Notes: generated by a model not told the origin, from the letters alone. Numbered from the stretch's first letter, positions 25,634 to 36,579 are shown. The stretch: 64,000 nt of DNA from DASYTH01 sp035762905 (GCF_035762905.1 NZ_DASUCC010000041.1:98127-162126), one strand, 5' to 3'. Program-made: numbers and translations.

Positions 25634-27049
25634 CTAGGTCGACGTGGCGCTCGGGAAGCTGACCGGGCTCCGGAAGCCGTTGCGGTTCACCGCGCGCACG
25701 CCGTAGAGGAAGTTGTCCTTCGAGGTGTTCGGGAACGTCACATTCGTGACGTTGCCGACCGGCATGACGTCCTCCCATTCCAGGTCCGTGGTGTCCCGCA
25801 CGACGACCTCGTAGCCGGACAGGTTGACCTCGGTGTTGGGGTTCCAGCGCAGGACCGTGTCCGACCGCAGGCCCTGCACGTTGAACAGCGCGCCGGCCGG
25901 CGCGGCCGGCGATCGAGCCAGGTTGGCCAGCGAGATCGCGTTCACCCGTGCCACTCGGGCGATGTAGTCGAAGTCGCAGAACTCGGGCAGGTCACCGAAC
26001 TGCACCCCGTCGCGCACCGCGACGTCGATGTGCTGGTGCCGGTAGTCCTCGTTCGTCTCGGTGAACCTGACCGCCGGATAGCCCTGCTGCAGGAACGGGA
26101 TGTGGTCGCCGCCCCGGCCGAACCGGTCCCGCCGGTAGATGATCTTCACCTTCATCCGGGTGGCGTCGTTCTCGGCGACATCCTTGATGTAGCGGGCGAG
26201 CTGGCGCGGTGGGCCCTCGGTCTCCCAACCGCCGAACCGCCGCCAGTCGGTCTCCAGGGCCGGGTTCGCCACGGTTGGCAGGCCCTCGCCGAACAGTCGG
26301 ACGGTGAACGGCTCCCGCTCGCCCGCGCCGCCGACCGAACTGCCGATGATGTCGTTGGTGAACATCCCGGCGATGTTGCGGCCGGCGGCCTTGGCCGTTG
26401 TGGCGAAGTGGTTCGAGCCGAGCAGGCCCTGCTCCTCGCCGGCCACGGCCATGAACACAATGGTGGCGTCGAACGTGCGGGTGGCCATCACCCGGGCCAT
26501 CTCCAGCACCGCGGCCACGCCCGAGGCGTCGTCGTTGGCACCGGGCGCGTCCGAGGTGAAGTCGGTGACGCTGGTCGGCATCGAGTCGTAGTGGCCGCTC
26601 ACCACGTAGGTGCGGTCCACCGAGTCCGGCGAGCTGCCGCGCAGGGTGGCCACCACGTTGGTGATCGGGGTGGGCACCGGGATCCGCGGTGCCACCCCCT
26701 GGATGTAGGACTGCAGCTCGACGGTCATCCGCCCGCCGGAGGCCGCGGCCGCGCTGGTGAACTCGGCGAACAGCCAGTCCCGTGCGGCGCCGATGCCCCG
26801 GGTCGGGTGGTCCTGGGCGGACAGCGTGTTGCGGGTGCCGAACGAGACCAGCGTGTTGATGGTCCGCTCGATGTTGCGCGGGTTGATCTCCCGCAGCATC
26901 GCCCGGATGTCGGGGGGAACCCGGCCGCCGCGGTCGCCGGTCTGTTCGTCCGCGTGCGCGGCGGTCGCCCCGATGATCGGTACGCTGCCGAGCACGGCCG
27001 CGCCGGCCAGGACGTTTCTTCGGGAGATGGCAGGGTTTTCGTCGTTCAC
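25634..27049 (-). CDS. Tat-exported M28 zinc aminopeptidase
   Basis: 471 residues. The N-terminus has a twin-arginine signal (ISRRNVLAGAAVLGS) with a likely cut after AAHA. The peptidase M28 domain carries the di-zinc ligands in VSGHYDSMP, GANDDASGVAAVLEMAR and AVAGEEQGLLGS. The last 85 residues (LRWNPNTEVNLSGYEVVVRD onwards) look like a fibronectin type III-like module. It should act outside the cell on peptides. GTG 27049 follows GGAGGCGCACC. Confidence 0.87.
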   Translation of the reverse strand: MNDENPAISRRNVLAGAAVLGSVPIIGATAAHADEQTGDRGGRVPPDIRAMLREINPRNIERTINTLVSFGTRNTLSAQDHPTRGIGAARDWLFAEFTSAAAASGGRMTVELQSYIQGVAPRIPVPTPITNVVATLRGSSPDSVDRTYVVSGHYDSMPTSVTDFTSDAPGANDDASGVAAVLEMARVMATRTFDATIVFMAVAGEEQGLLGSNHFATTAKAAGRNIAGMFTNDIIGSSVGGAGEREPFTVRLFGEGLPTVANPALETDWRRFGGWETEGPPRQLARYIKDVAENDATRMKVKIIYRRDRFGRGGDHIPFLQQGYPAVRFTETNEDYRHQHIDVAVRDGVQFGDLPEFCDFDYIARVARVNAISLANLARSPAAPAGALFNVQGLRSDTVLRWNPNTEVNLSGYEVVVRDTTDLEWEDVMPVGNVTNVTFPNTSKDNFLYGVRAVNRNGFRSPVSFPSATST

Positions 27050-27107
27050 GGTGCGCCTCCTGAGCACAACCGGAATATCGGACCCTTGCGAACCTACGCC
27101 CGCCCGA

Positions 27108-28091
27108 TCAGCACGTGTAGAGGCTGTTCGGGTGCCCACGTTCGCAGTAGCGCACGTGCAGATGGTTGTCGTGGTTGGGCTGGCTGGTGGTCAGTCCCTC
27201 GGCGATCAGCGTCGGGTCGTTGAAGAAGATCAGCCGGACGTGGCCGGGCGCGGCGGCGCGGATCTCGTTGATCAGCTGCCGGGTGGCGGCCCGGTCGTAG
27301 GTCGCCGACTGCCAGGTGATCCGTCCGGCCGTGCACTGCGCGCTGTCCGTGCGGACCGGCCAGATGTCGATGTCCAGCCCGACCTCGTGGCTGGCGTGCC
27401 CGGGTATGTCGCCGCCGTGCTCGAAACCGGCGTCGCCCATCGGAACCCGGCCGTTGCCGGTGCCGGCGAAGATCCCCACGGCCCGCTCCAGCTGGCCGAT
27501 GGCGGCGGCGGTGGCCCAGTTGGCGGCGGTGCCGTTGCCGTCCGGGTCCTGGTCACAGATGCCGACCGAGAAGTCCGGATAACCGTGGTGCCACACCAGG
27601 TTGCGCCAGGTCATCGCACCGGCGACGCCGTCGACCCCGATGCCGGCGTGCTGCTGGAAGGACCGCACGGCCGCATCGGTGGCGGCGTCGAACACGCCGT
27701 TGACCGCGAGCGAGAGGCGACGCTTCTCGTTCAGCTCGACCTGCAGCGCACGCACCGCGGAGCCGCTGTTTCCCTGGCGCAGCACGGGAACCAGGGCGGC
27801 CCAGGTGTTCGGCCCGACGATGCCGTCGACGGATAGGCCGCGGGCGGACTGGAACGAGCGCACCGCGGTGTTGGTCGCCGGGCCGAACACGCCGATCGGG
27901 TCGACCGCAAACCCGTGGTGCGTCAGCAAATGCTGGATCGCTTGCACGTCAACGCCGCGGTTGCCGGTGCTCTGCGTGTGGAAGAACGCGCCATCGAAGG
28001 CGTACGCCGGAGATCCGGTCAGCCAGAGGCTTCCGGCGACGAGGGCAGCGGCCACGGTAACGGCGGACCGGCGTAGGTTGATCATTCGCAT
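27108..28091 (-). CDS. Secreted MepA-like murein endopeptidase with two peptidoglycan-binding domains
   Basis: 327 residues: Sec signal (VTVAAALVAGSLWLTG, cut after AYA), two PG_binding_1 repeats (about 42-105 and 110-170; GVFGPATNTAVRSFQ and GVFDAATDAAVRSFQ), and a penicillin-insensitive murein endopeptidase (M74) domain. The zinc/catalytic residues are in SHEVGLDIDIWP and NHDNHLHVRYC. It would cut peptide cross-links in the cell wall. ATG 28091 (or 28085) start. It is divergent from the methyltransferase at 28164. Confidence 0.88.
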   Translation of the reverse strand: MRMINLRRSAVTVAAALVAGSLWLTGSPAYAFDGAFFHTQSTGNRGVDVQAIQHLLTHHGFAVDPIGVFGPATNTAVRSFQSARGLSVDGIVGPNTWAALVPVLRQGNSGSAVRALQVELNEKRRLSLAVNGVFDAATDAAVRSFQQHAGIGVDGVAGAMTWRNLVWHHGYPDFSVGICDQDPDGNGTAANWATAAAIGQLERAVGIFAGTGNGRVPMGDAGFEHGGDIPGHASHEVGLDIDIWPVRTDSAQCTAGRITWQSATYDRAATRQLINEIRAAAPGHVRLIFFNDPTLIAEGLTTSQPNHDNHLHVRYCERGHPNSLYTC

Positions 28092-28163
28092 GAGCGGACA
28101 GTATGGACAAGATCCAACCAAATGTGTAGTCCTTGATGCAAAGATCTAACGGAACGGGAGTCG

Positions 28164-28988
28164 ATGGATCAGGCAGGGAGCTGGCCGGAGAGCGTGCCAC
28201 CGAAGGTGAACCTCGACCAGCCCAGCGCGGCCCGGATGTACGACTACTACCTGGGCGGGGCCCACAACTTCGCGATCGACCGGGAGGCCGCCGAGCGAGC
28301 GATCGCCGCGCTGCCGGCCACCGTCGCCGGCGCCCGCACCAACCGGGCGTTTCTGCAGCGGGCGGTGCGGTTCCTGGTCGGCTCCGGCATCCGGCAGTTC
28401 ATCGACCTCGGCTCCGGCATCCCGACCTCCGGCAACGTGCACGAGATCGCCCAACTGGGCGACCCGGAGGCCCGGGTGGTCTACGTCGACATCGACGCGG
28501 TGGCCGTGACGCACGGCCAAGCCGTGCTGGCCGGCAATGACCGCACCGCCTTCGTGCACGCCGACATGCGGGACGTGGACGCGGTGCTGGCCGCCCCGGA
28601 GCTGCGCCGCGTGATCGACTTCGATCAGCCGATCGGTCTGCTCATGGTGGCGGTGCTGCACTTCGTGCCCGACTCCGACGGGTTGGCCGGGGTTCTGGGC
28701 CGGTACCGGGAGGCGTTACCGGCCGGCAGCTATCTGGCCCTGTCGCACATGAGCATGACCGGGCAGCCGCGGGAGTTCCTCGAGCGGTTCGAGAAGGTCT
28801 ACGCCAATACCGCCAACCCGGTGGTGCTCCGCTCGCAGGAGGAGATCTCGGCTCTGTTCGACCGGTACGAGCTGGTCGAGCCGGGCGTGGTCACGCTGCC
28901 GCTGTGGCGCCCGGACGGGATCAGCTACTTCACCGACGACCCGGAGCGGTTTCCCGGGTTCGCCGGCGTGGCAAGGAAAACGACCTAG
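28164..28988 (+). CDS. SAM-dependent methyltransferase, DUF574 family
   Basis: 274 residues of the actinobacterial DUF574 (Methyltransf_19) group: the N-terminal LDQPSAARMYDYYLGGAHNF block is diagnostic, followed by FIDLGSGIPTSGNVHE (SAM site), VVYVDIDAVAVTHGQAVL and AVLHFVPD. Many members are found in large paralogous sets in Streptomyces and Pseudonocardiales; substrates are unknown. It has a rare TTA codon (codon 185). The 3' end overlaps the convergent DUF58 gene by 59 bp. Confidence 0.88.
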   Translation: MDQAGSWPESVPPKVNLDQPSAARMYDYYLGGAHNFAIDREAAERAIAALPATVAGARTNRAFLQRAVRFLVGSGIRQFIDLGSGIPTSGNVHEIAQLGDPEARVVYVDIDAVAVTHGQAVLAGNDRTAFVHADMRDVDAVLAAPELRRVIDFDQPIGLLMVAVLHFVPDSDGLAGVLGRYREALPAGSYLALSHMSMTGQPREFLERFEKVYANTANPVVLRSQEEISALFDRYELVEPGVVTLPLWRPDGISYFTDDPERFPGFAGVARKTT

Positions 28989-30140
28989 CGTCGGCCAGCA
29001 CCTCGTCCAGCGATGCACCCTCGGTCCAGGGCAGCACCGGGATCGCGGCGGCGGCCAGATCCCGGCGCAGCACCGCCCGGTCGGCCCGCCACAGCTGCGT
29101 GATCAGCGGGTCGACCGGCGTCACCGGGCGGCGCAGCACGTCGATCACCAGCACGGTGTGCCCCCGGGCGCGCAGGTCGGCCAGCACCGGGCCGACCCGG
29201 GCGTCGAGCAGCGGGCTGAACGCGAGCACGCAGCTGCGCGGCGGCAGCGCGGCCCGGGGCGGACTGGCCGGCGCGCCGGACGACCCGCCGGTGGCGTCCA
29301 GCACGGTGTCCACGATCCGGTAGAACTGCCGGCGCCCGATGTCCGGGCCGAGCCAGCGGGCCGGGCCGCCGAGGGCGAGCACCCCCGCGCGGTCGCCGCG
29401 GCACAGGGCCGCCTGCGCGATCCCGGCCGCGCCGTGCACCGCCAGGTCCAGGCCGCACCCGTTGGTGGTGTCGATCAGCGCGACCACGTCGGTGGCCCGC
29501 TCGGCCAGCCGCTCGGTGACGTGCGGCCGGCCCAACCGGGAGCTGGCCAGCCAGTTCAGCTTGGTCAGCGGGTCACCCGGCTCGTACGGCCGGATGCCGG
29601 CGAACTCCAGCCCGCCGCCGCGCATCCGTCCGATGTGGACACCGAGCCGGTCGAGCAGCTCGTTCGGCCGCACGACCGTCCGCGCTGCCGGCGGCCTCGG
29701 GTAGACCCGGAGGTCGATCGCGGCCACCACGGCAGTCGCGGTCAGCAGGCCGCCGGCGGCCCGGGCGGTGACCACCACCGGCACCCGGTACCGGCCCCAG
29801 CGGCCGGCCCGCAGTCCGCCGGGCAGCGCCTCGATGCCGGCCGGCGGGCGCGGGCGCACGGACAGCGTGCCGATTCCGCCGGCCGCGGTGGCGGTCACCC
29901 GCACCGGCACGGTCTCCCGTTCGAAGCAGCGTGGCTCGGCCGGCTCGGCGTGCACCAGGACGTGCGTGGCCGGCCGGCCGGCTCCCCAGATCCCGGCCAG
30001 CACGCCGAGCAGCGGGGCGGTGAACGCCACCAGCTCCGGCCGGCGACCGACCACGGCCAACGTCAGCGCGGTGACCGAGGTGGTGAGCAGCGCGAGGGCC
30101 AGCGGGGAGAGCTGCCAGCACAGCGCCGTCCGCCGGACGG

Positions 30141-30144
<4 letters not shown>
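28930..30144 (-). CDS. DUF58 / vWA-like protein
   Basis: 404 residues: two adjacent N-terminal membrane segments (LALALLTTSVTALTLAVVG and LVAFTAPLLGVLAGIW), a beta-rich domain, then the DUF58 core GIRPYEPGDPLTKLNWLASS (about residue 210), and a von Willebrand A-like fold with VVALIDTTNG. With the MoxR ATPase upstream it forms the common MoxR-DUF58 pair thought to be a chaperone or metal-insertion system acting on membrane or exported proteins. The ATG overlaps the moxR stop (ATGA). The usual third member, a transglutaminase-like protein, is missing. Confidence 0.88.
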
Positions 30145-31106
<962 letters not shown>

Positions 31107-31160
31107 ACGTTGCCTAACGAGCCGGCGGTGGCTGGGGTGCGGGATTGCGTTCCGTAACCG

Positions 31161-31916
31161 CTACACGAGTGCGGGAAGCGTGCGGCCGAGCGGCTCGCGC
31201 AGCACCACCGCGGCCAGGCCGTCGTAGGGGGTTTCGGATCCGTTGCACACGACCACGGTCGCGCCGGCCGCGGCGGCCAGCCCGACCAGGCCGGCGGCCG
31301 GCTGCACGGTCAACGAGCTGCCGGCGGCCAGCATCAGGTCGCAGGTCTGGGCGGCGCTCCTGGCCCGGTCCAGCACTTCCGGGTCGAGCGCCTGGCCGAA
31401 CGAGATGGTCGCCGACTTCAGGATGCCGCCGCAGCGCGGGCACGGCGGGTCGGGCTCGCCGGCCGCGACCCGGTCCAGCGCCTCCCGCATCGGCCGGCGG
31501 TCGGCACAGGACATGCACACGGTGTCGAACATGTTGCCGTGCAGCTCGACCACCAGCTCCGGGTCGGAGCCGGCGCGCTGGTGCAGGCGGTCGATGTTCT
31601 GGGTGAGGATGGCCAGCAGGCGTCCGTCGCGCTCGAGATCGAGCAGGGCGCGGTGCCCCGCGTTGGGCTTGGCGTCCCAGGCGCTGTGCGCGGCGCGGGC
31701 CTGCCAGGAGCGGCGCCGCACGTCCGGGTCGGTGAGGTAGGTACGCAGGTCCGACATCCGCTCCGCGCCGGGGTTCTTGGTCCACAGCCCGTTCGGGCCG
31801 CGAAAGTCCGGGATGCCCGACTCGGTGGAGATGCCGGCCCCGGTCAGCACGGCGATGCGGCCGGCGGCGGCCAGCAGGTTCCGGGCCCGTTCAACCAAAC
31901 CCGCTCCGGAGGTCAC
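31161..31916 (-). CDS. Sir2-family NAD-dependent protein deacylase
   Basis: 251-residue class of sirtuin with NAD-binding GAGISTESGIPDFRG (27-41), TQNIDRLHQRAG, catalytic His in ELHGNMFDTVC and a zinc-ribbon with two Cys pairs (CMSC, CPRC). It would remove acetyl or other acyl groups from lysines. The start is GTG 31916. It stands alone, 55 bp from moxR's 5' end and divergent from the secreted gene at 31972. Confidence 0.92.
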   Translation of the reverse strand: MTSGAGLVERARNLLAAAGRIAVLTGAGISTESGIPDFRGPNGLWTKNPGAERMSDLRTYLTDPDVRRRSWQARAAHSAWDAKPNAGHRALLDLERDGRLLAILTQNIDRLHQRAGSDPELVVELHGNMFDTVCMSCADRRPMREALDRVAAGEPDPPCPRCGGILKSATISFGQALDPEVLDRARSAAQTCDLMLAAGSSLTVQPAAGLVGLAAAAGATVVVCNGSETPYDGLAAVVLREPLGRTLPALV

Positions 31917-31971
31917 CTGTCGATGGTACGTAGGTGAAGCTCTTTCACCCTGCTACGGAGGTGCGTTGACG

Positions 31972-32922
31972 ATGAACCTGCTTCGCCGCCTCGCCGTCGT
32001 GCTCGCCGGCGGCGCGTTCCTGGTGGTCAGCCCGGTGCCCGCGGCGGCCGTCACGGACGCGGAGTTGGCCCTGCGCTGGGCTCCGATCCATTACCAGGAC
32101 ACGGACTCGTCCGACTACGACGCGGACTTCCTCACCCGGATCGACTACGACGCCGAGTGGAACACGCTGAACAACTGGGAACACCAGGACGACAACCCGG
32201 CCTTCCTCGCCGGCTGGACCTACTACTCGGTGGTGGAGACCTCGACGCACTGGTTCCTGCTGTACGGCTTCTACCACCCGCGGGACTGGGAGGACTTCCC
32301 GGACCCGTTCGAGCTGTTCACCCACGAGAACGACATGGAGGGCGCGCTGCTGACCGTGCGCAAGGACGGCTCGACGTACGGGGCGCTGGAGGCGATGGTC
32401 ACCGTGGCGCACAGCGACTTCTACTCCTGGGTGCCGGCCGGCAGCCCGTACACAAGCGGCCGGGAGAGCGTGGACGGCACGCTGATCATGCAGACCGTGG
32501 ACGGCCTCGCCCACCCGACCACCCGCCAGGAACCCAAGGGCCACGGCGTGTTCGGCTGGAACGGCGCCAACTTCCCCGGCAACGACGGGGTGATCTACTT
32601 CCCGAGCGCCACCGCCACCGAGGTGCCCTCCGGCGGCAACGACCGGTCGGTGGCCTACCGCTTGGCGGATGTCTTCGCCGGCGGCGGCCTGTGGGCACAC
32701 CGCACCGACCCGACGACGTTCACCGGCCCGACGGGGGCCTTCCGCGGCGACAACGGCGCGGACAACGCGGCCAACCCGCCGTGGGGTTGGGACGACCAGA
32801 ATGACGGCACCGACATTCCGCGTGGCCTGCTCGCCACCGACCCGGCCTACCTGGTGTCGGCCTACTTCGCCGGCGAGGGCGCGTTCAGCCTGACCTACAC
32901 CCGCAACCCCTACCGGTCGTAG
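31972..32922 (+). CDS. Secreted protein of unknown function
   Basis: 316 residues with a Sec signal (LRRLAVVLAGGAFLVVSPVP, cut near AAA-VT). The mature protein is rich in Trp, Tyr, Asp and His and has APIHYQDTDSSDYDADFLTR near its start and FYHPRDWEDF...HENDMEGALL in the middle. The DWE and HEND pattern recalls the GHRHDWE region of NPP1-type and Vps62-like secreted proteins, but this is too weak to name a family. A metal-dependent function is possible. The ATG follows TACGGAGG. Convergent with the oligopeptidase gene, overlapping by 13 bp. Confidence 0.7.
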   Translation: MNLLRRLAVVLAGGAFLVVSPVPAAAVTDAELALRWAPIHYQDTDSSDYDADFLTRIDYDAEWNTLNNWEHQDDNPAFLAGWTYYSVVETSTHWFLLYGFYHPRDWEDFPDPFELFTHENDMEGALLTVRKDGSTYGALEAMVTVAHSDFYSWVPAGSPYTSGRESVDGTLIMQTVDGLAHPTTRQEPKGHGVFGWNGANFPGNDGVIYFPSATATEVPSGGNDRSVAYRLADVFAGGGLWAHRTDPTTFTGPTGAFRGDNGADNAANPPWGWDDQNDGTDIPRGLLATDPAYLVSAYFAGEGAFSLTYTRNPYRS

Positions 32923-34931
32923 TCGAGCTTGCGCCAGAGAAACTCGTACACCAGGGCCGACTTGAACGCGATCTGCTCGTTGTCGGCCGCGGCGCCGTGT
33001 CCGCCCTCGATGTTCTCGTAGTAGCGAACGTCGTGGGCGGACTCGCGCATCCTGGCCATCATTTTCCTTGCGTGCGCGGGATGCACCCGGTCGTCCCGGG
33101 TGGACGTGATCAGCAGCAGCGGCGGATAGCTCCGTCCACTGTGGATGTTGTGGTACGGCGAATGGTGCCGCAGGTACGCCCAGTCCGCCGGTTCGTCCGG
33201 GTCCCCGTACTCGGCCATCCACGACGCGCCGGCCAGCATCCGGTGGAAGCGCCGCATGTCCAGTAGCGGAACCTGGGCCACGATCGCCCCGAACATGTCG
33301 GGGTGGTGGGTGAGCATGACCCCCATCAGCAGCCCCCCGTTGCTGCCCCCCTGGATGCCGAGCTGTTCCGGCGTGGTGATTCCCCGCTCCACCAGATCGG
33401 CCGCCACCGCCGCGAAGTCCTCGTACACCTTGATCCGGTTGGCCCGCATCGCCGACGTGTGCCAGCGCGTGCCGTACTCCCCGCCGCCCCGGATGTTGGC
33501 CACCGCATAGGTTCCACCCCGAGCCAACCACCCCCGCCCGATCGTCCCGCTGTATCCGGGGGTGAGCGAGATCTCGTACCCCCCGTACCCGGTGAGCAGC
33601 GTCGGCCCGGGTTCCCCGGTTTCCCGCCCGACCACGAAGTACGGCACCCGAGTCCCGTCCGCCGAGGTCGCGAAGTGCTGCCGCACCGACACTCCGGTGC
33701 TGTCGAAGAACTCCGGCGCCCCCTTGACCGTCTCGGCGTCCTCCCCGATGACCCCTCGCCGCAACGTTCCCGGCTGCGTATACCCACTGACGTCAAGGAA
33801 GTACTCGTCGCTCTCATCCGGATCGGTGTCGATGATCTCGGCCGACACCATGTCCGGCACATCCGCCAACGGCGCCCGAATCCACCCGTCCGGTCCCGGT
33901 GTCAACACCTCCAATCGGCTCTTCACATCGGTCAACATCGCCATGATCAGGTGGTTCCGCGTCCACGCGTGGTACTGCAACGCGGTGTGCTCGTCCGGCT
34001 CGAACAGAACGGTCAGCTCCCGCTCCCCGGCCAGGAAGTCGTCGAACCGCACCCCCAACAGCGCACCGGCCGGATACTTTCCCCACTCCGTCCGCGTCGT
34101 GATCAGCAACCACTCCCGGTGCGCGCTGATCCGCGCGTCCTCCGGCACCTCCAACCGCACCAGCCCGTCCGCCGTCCGCAGGTACTTCTCACTCCGCCAG
34201 AAGTCCAACCCCCGGTGCACGAAGTCCCGCTCGAATCCCTCCGTCGGATCGTGGTAAGCGTGCACCGACACGTCCTCGGGCTTCCCCTCGAACACCGTCG
34301 TCGCCTCGCTCAACGGCGTCCCCCGCCGCCACTCCTTCACCACGCGCGGATACCCCGAGTTGGTCAACGACCCGGGTCCGAAGTCGGTCCCCACGTAGAT
34401 CCGGTCGTCGTCGATCCACCCGATGTTGCTCTTGGCCTCCGCCAGCTCGAACCCGTCCTCGACAAACCGCAGGTCCACCAGGTCGAACTCGCGCACCACA
34501 CTCGCGTCCGCCCCACCCCGAGACAGTTCCACCAGCGCCCGCCGGCATTCCGGCCACAGCACCGTGGCGCCCTGCCACACCCAGTTCTCCTCCTCGGCCG
34601 CCCCCAACGCGTCCACGTCGAGGACGATCTCCCACGCCGGACGCTCCGTCCGGTATTCCTCCAAGGTCGTCCGCCGCCACACCCCCCGAGGGTTGGCCGC
34701 GTCCTGCCAGAAGTTGTAGAGGTATCGTCCCCGCCGCCGCACGTAGGGGATGCGGTCGTCCGCGTCCAGCACCTCCCGCAGCGAGTCCTGCAACTCCAGG
34801 AACCGCGCCGTCCCGGCGAGCTCCGCGACCGTCTCCGCGTTCCGTTCCCGTACCCACCTCAGCGCCTCCTCCCCGGTCACGTCCTCCAACCAGAGGTACG
34901 GATCTTCCTCGGCGCCCAGCGACTCACTCAT
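32910..34931 (-). CDS. Prolyl oligopeptidase family protein (S9A)
   Basis: 673-residue cytoplasmic serine peptidase: N-terminal seven-bladed propeller (DPYLWLEDVTGEEALRWVRE start) and C-terminal alpha/beta hydrolase. The catalytic Ser is in QGGSNGGLLMG (Ser530), Asp in TSTRDDRVHPAHA and His in EGGHGAAAD. ATG 34931 starts directly with the family-typical N-terminus; an upstream open frame has no family character. No signal peptide. It cleaves small proline-containing peptides. Confidence 0.93.
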   Translation of the reverse strand: MSESLGAEEDPYLWLEDVTGEEALRWVRERNAETVAELAGTARFLELQDSLREVLDADDRIPYVRRRGRYLYNFWQDAANPRGVWRRTTLEEYRTERPAWEIVLDVDALGAAEEENWVWQGATVLWPECRRALVELSRGGADASVVREFDLVDLRFVEDGFELAEAKSNIGWIDDDRIYVGTDFGPGSLTNSGYPRVVKEWRRGTPLSEATTVFEGKPEDVSVHAYHDPTEGFERDFVHRGLDFWRSEKYLRTADGLVRLEVPEDARISAHREWLLITTRTEWGKYPAGALLGVRFDDFLAGERELTVLFEPDEHTALQYHAWTRNHLIMAMLTDVKSRLEVLTPGPDGWIRAPLADVPDMVSAEIIDTDPDESDEYFLDVSGYTQPGTLRRGVIGEDAETVKGAPEFFDSTGVSVRQHFATSADGTRVPYFVVGRETGEPGPTLLTGYGGYEISLTPGYSGTIGRGWLARGGTYAVANIRGGGEYGTRWHTSAMRANRIKVYEDFAAVAADLVERGITTPEQLGIQGGSNGGLLMGVMLTHHPDMFGAIVAQVPLLDMRRFHRMLAGASWMAEYGDPDEPADWAYLRHHSPYHNIHSGRSYPPLLLITSTRDDRVHPAHARKMMARMRESAHDVRYYENIEGGHGAAADNEQIAFKSALVYEFLWRKLDYDR

Positions 34932-34993
34932 GCCGTCAGTCTGCCAGCGCCGCTCACCTCCCAGCCCGCGACGGATCGGATGCCCGTCCAGGG

Positions 34994-36220
34994 CTATTGC
35001 CGCAGCACGTTCCGCCGAAGTTTCTGCGTACGATCCAACCATTTCGGCGGCTTGAAATACGGCAACCCGTTTATCATTCGGATTGACCATTCTGAGTGGT
35101 GCACCAGCCGGTGATGCCTTCGGCATAGCAGAACCAGGTTGTGCAAATCCGTAGTTCCGCCGTATGCCCAGTGCCTTATGTGATGTGCGTCGGTCCAGCG
35201 TGCCGGTAGATGGCACCCGGGGAACGCGCAACCCCGATCCCGAGCGATCAGCGCTTTCCGTTGTTCGGGTTTCACCAGCCGATGCTCCCGGCCCAGGTCC
35301 AGTGGGACACTCTTCTCGTTGAGTACCACCGGTATCAGGCCCGCATCACAGGCGACGCGCCGTGCGGCGGATGCGGTGAGGAATGCTCCGCCGTCCATGG
35401 TGGCGGTGCCGACACCTTCGAGCAGGGTGTTGAGGTTCAGGTAGAGGTGCAGGTGCGGCTTGTTCCCGCCGGCCTTGGCGTCGTCGATCTGGGCGGCGCT
35501 GTGGCACAGCTGCGCGAAACCGTCACCTCGCCGAAGTTCGATCGGTCGCGGATCGGGAACGCCGTCGGCCGGAGACTGAGGCAGGCTCAAGGCCCCGATC
35601 AGGCTGACGAACTCCTCGCCCGCCTCCGGATCCAGGAGCCCCCGGAACCTGACCCACCCGTTGGACTGGGTGTGGAGGTGCAGTTCGTTGGTCGGTTCGG
35701 CGAGCTTGTCCTCCTGGTGTGGATCCTCGCCGTCCTGGTCGATGCGTGCCAACAGGATCCGCCCGTACTTGCGCACGACTCGCGGGTCGGCAGTGCGGGC
35801 AGTCTCGATGAGCGTGGCCTCCACGAGCTTGGTGTTCTCCGGCCCCGCCCACGCCGGGATCGCCCGGACGGTCTCCGCGATCACCTCGAGATGGTCGGCG
35901 TCAATCATCCCGTCATGGAGCGCTTCCCGCGCCAGCGGCAGTTTGGCCGGCGCCACATACCCCGTGGGTGTTACGGACTCGGCCACCTGCTCAGCCTGCA
36001 CGATCAACGCCGCCGCCTTACGCGTAGTGATCCGCAACAGGTCGGACAGATACTTGGCCAAACTGGGATACCCGGCCGTCTCCTCGACCTGCCGCCGCCC
36101 CAATTCGCGGATGATATCCAACGCGTCCGCATAGTCACGCCGCATCTGCCTGAACAATCCACTGAGGGCAGCCTGAAGCTCCGGACCTCTCCGGGCCGTG
36201 ATTTCCATTGCTGCGCTCAT
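34994..36220 (-). CDS. DUF222 / HNH endonuclease-domain protein (13E12 repeat type)
   Basis: 408 residues. The N-terminal DUF222 region (about 10-300) is helical; the C-terminal HNH nuclease has CAFPGCHLPARWTDAHHIRH, then NLVLLCRRHHRLVHH, with the zinc-binding Cys pairs and catalytic His. These proteins occur in many diverged copies in actinobacteria (13E12 family of mycobacteria); their role is unclear and they are sometimes considered mobile. The two adjacent ATG codons (MSAAM) allow a start at 36220 or 36208. The bases around it are a little less GC-rich than the neighbours. Confidence 0.88.
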   Translation of the reverse strand: MSAAMEITARRGPELQAALSGLFRQMRRDYADALDIIRELGRRQVEETAGYPSLAKYLSDLLRITTRKAAALIVQAEQVAESVTPTGYVAPAKLPLAREALHDGMIDADHLEVIAETVRAIPAWAGPENTKLVEATLIETARTADPRVVRKYGRILLARIDQDGEDPHQEDKLAEPTNELHLHTQSNGWVRFRGLLDPEAGEEFVSLIGALSLPQSPADGVPDPRPIELRRGDGFAQLCHSAAQIDDAKAGGNKPHLHLYLNLNTLLEGVGTATMDGGAFLTASAARRVACDAGLIPVVLNEKSVPLDLGREHRLVKPEQRKALIARDRGCAFPGCHLPARWTDAHHIRHWAYGGTTDLHNLVLLCRRHHRLVHHSEWSIRMINGLPYFKPPKWLDRTQKLRRNVLRQ

Positions 36221-36507
36221 GCCGCCATTCTACCGACTTGGCCGCATCTTCCAAGAATGTTCACTCGATCAGGTGTTCGACGAACGAACGGTCCATTCAT
36301 CCGGGCCGCGACTTGCGAAAAGGGAGGGCCATGGGACGGGTCTCCGGCTTGGATGAGCGAGCTGCGGGAGTGCGAGCGGAGGTGCAAGCGAGCGGGAAGG
36401 AAAGGGAGGAGGGAAGGGCCAAAGGCGAAGGTGCGGGAGAAGAGACACAGGAGGTGTGGCGTGGAGGAGCAAGGCGAGTTGGAGGGTGAAGGAGCAAGCG
36501 GGTTGGG

Positions 36508-36579
36508 GTGACGGGGCAAGGCGGGTTGGGGGTGACGGGGCAAGGCGGGCTGGGGGTGACGAGGCAAGGCGGGCTGGGG
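36508..36579. repeat. 24-bp G-rich tandem repeat, three units
   Basis: Three head-to-tail 24-bp units (36508-36531, 36532-36555, 36556-36579) beginning GTGACGGGGCAAGGCGGG and differing at one or two bases. A degenerate unit precedes them (36486-36507) and further degenerate copies with the core GGGCAAGCGGGTT continue to about 36,750. Because 24 is a multiple of three the complementary strand reads as an eight-residue PALPRHPQ repeat, but no gene frame supports that. Confidence 0.75.

Noticed and set aside
36275..36285. GTTCGACGAAC palindrome upstream of the DUF222-HNH gene as a LexA box
   Set aside because: The half-sites are in the reverse order to the actinobacterial GAAC-N4-GTTC pattern, so it does not fit an SOS box.
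36508..36579. Tandem repeats considered as a CRISPR array
   Set aside because: Units are directly joined without unique spacers and no cas genes are present.
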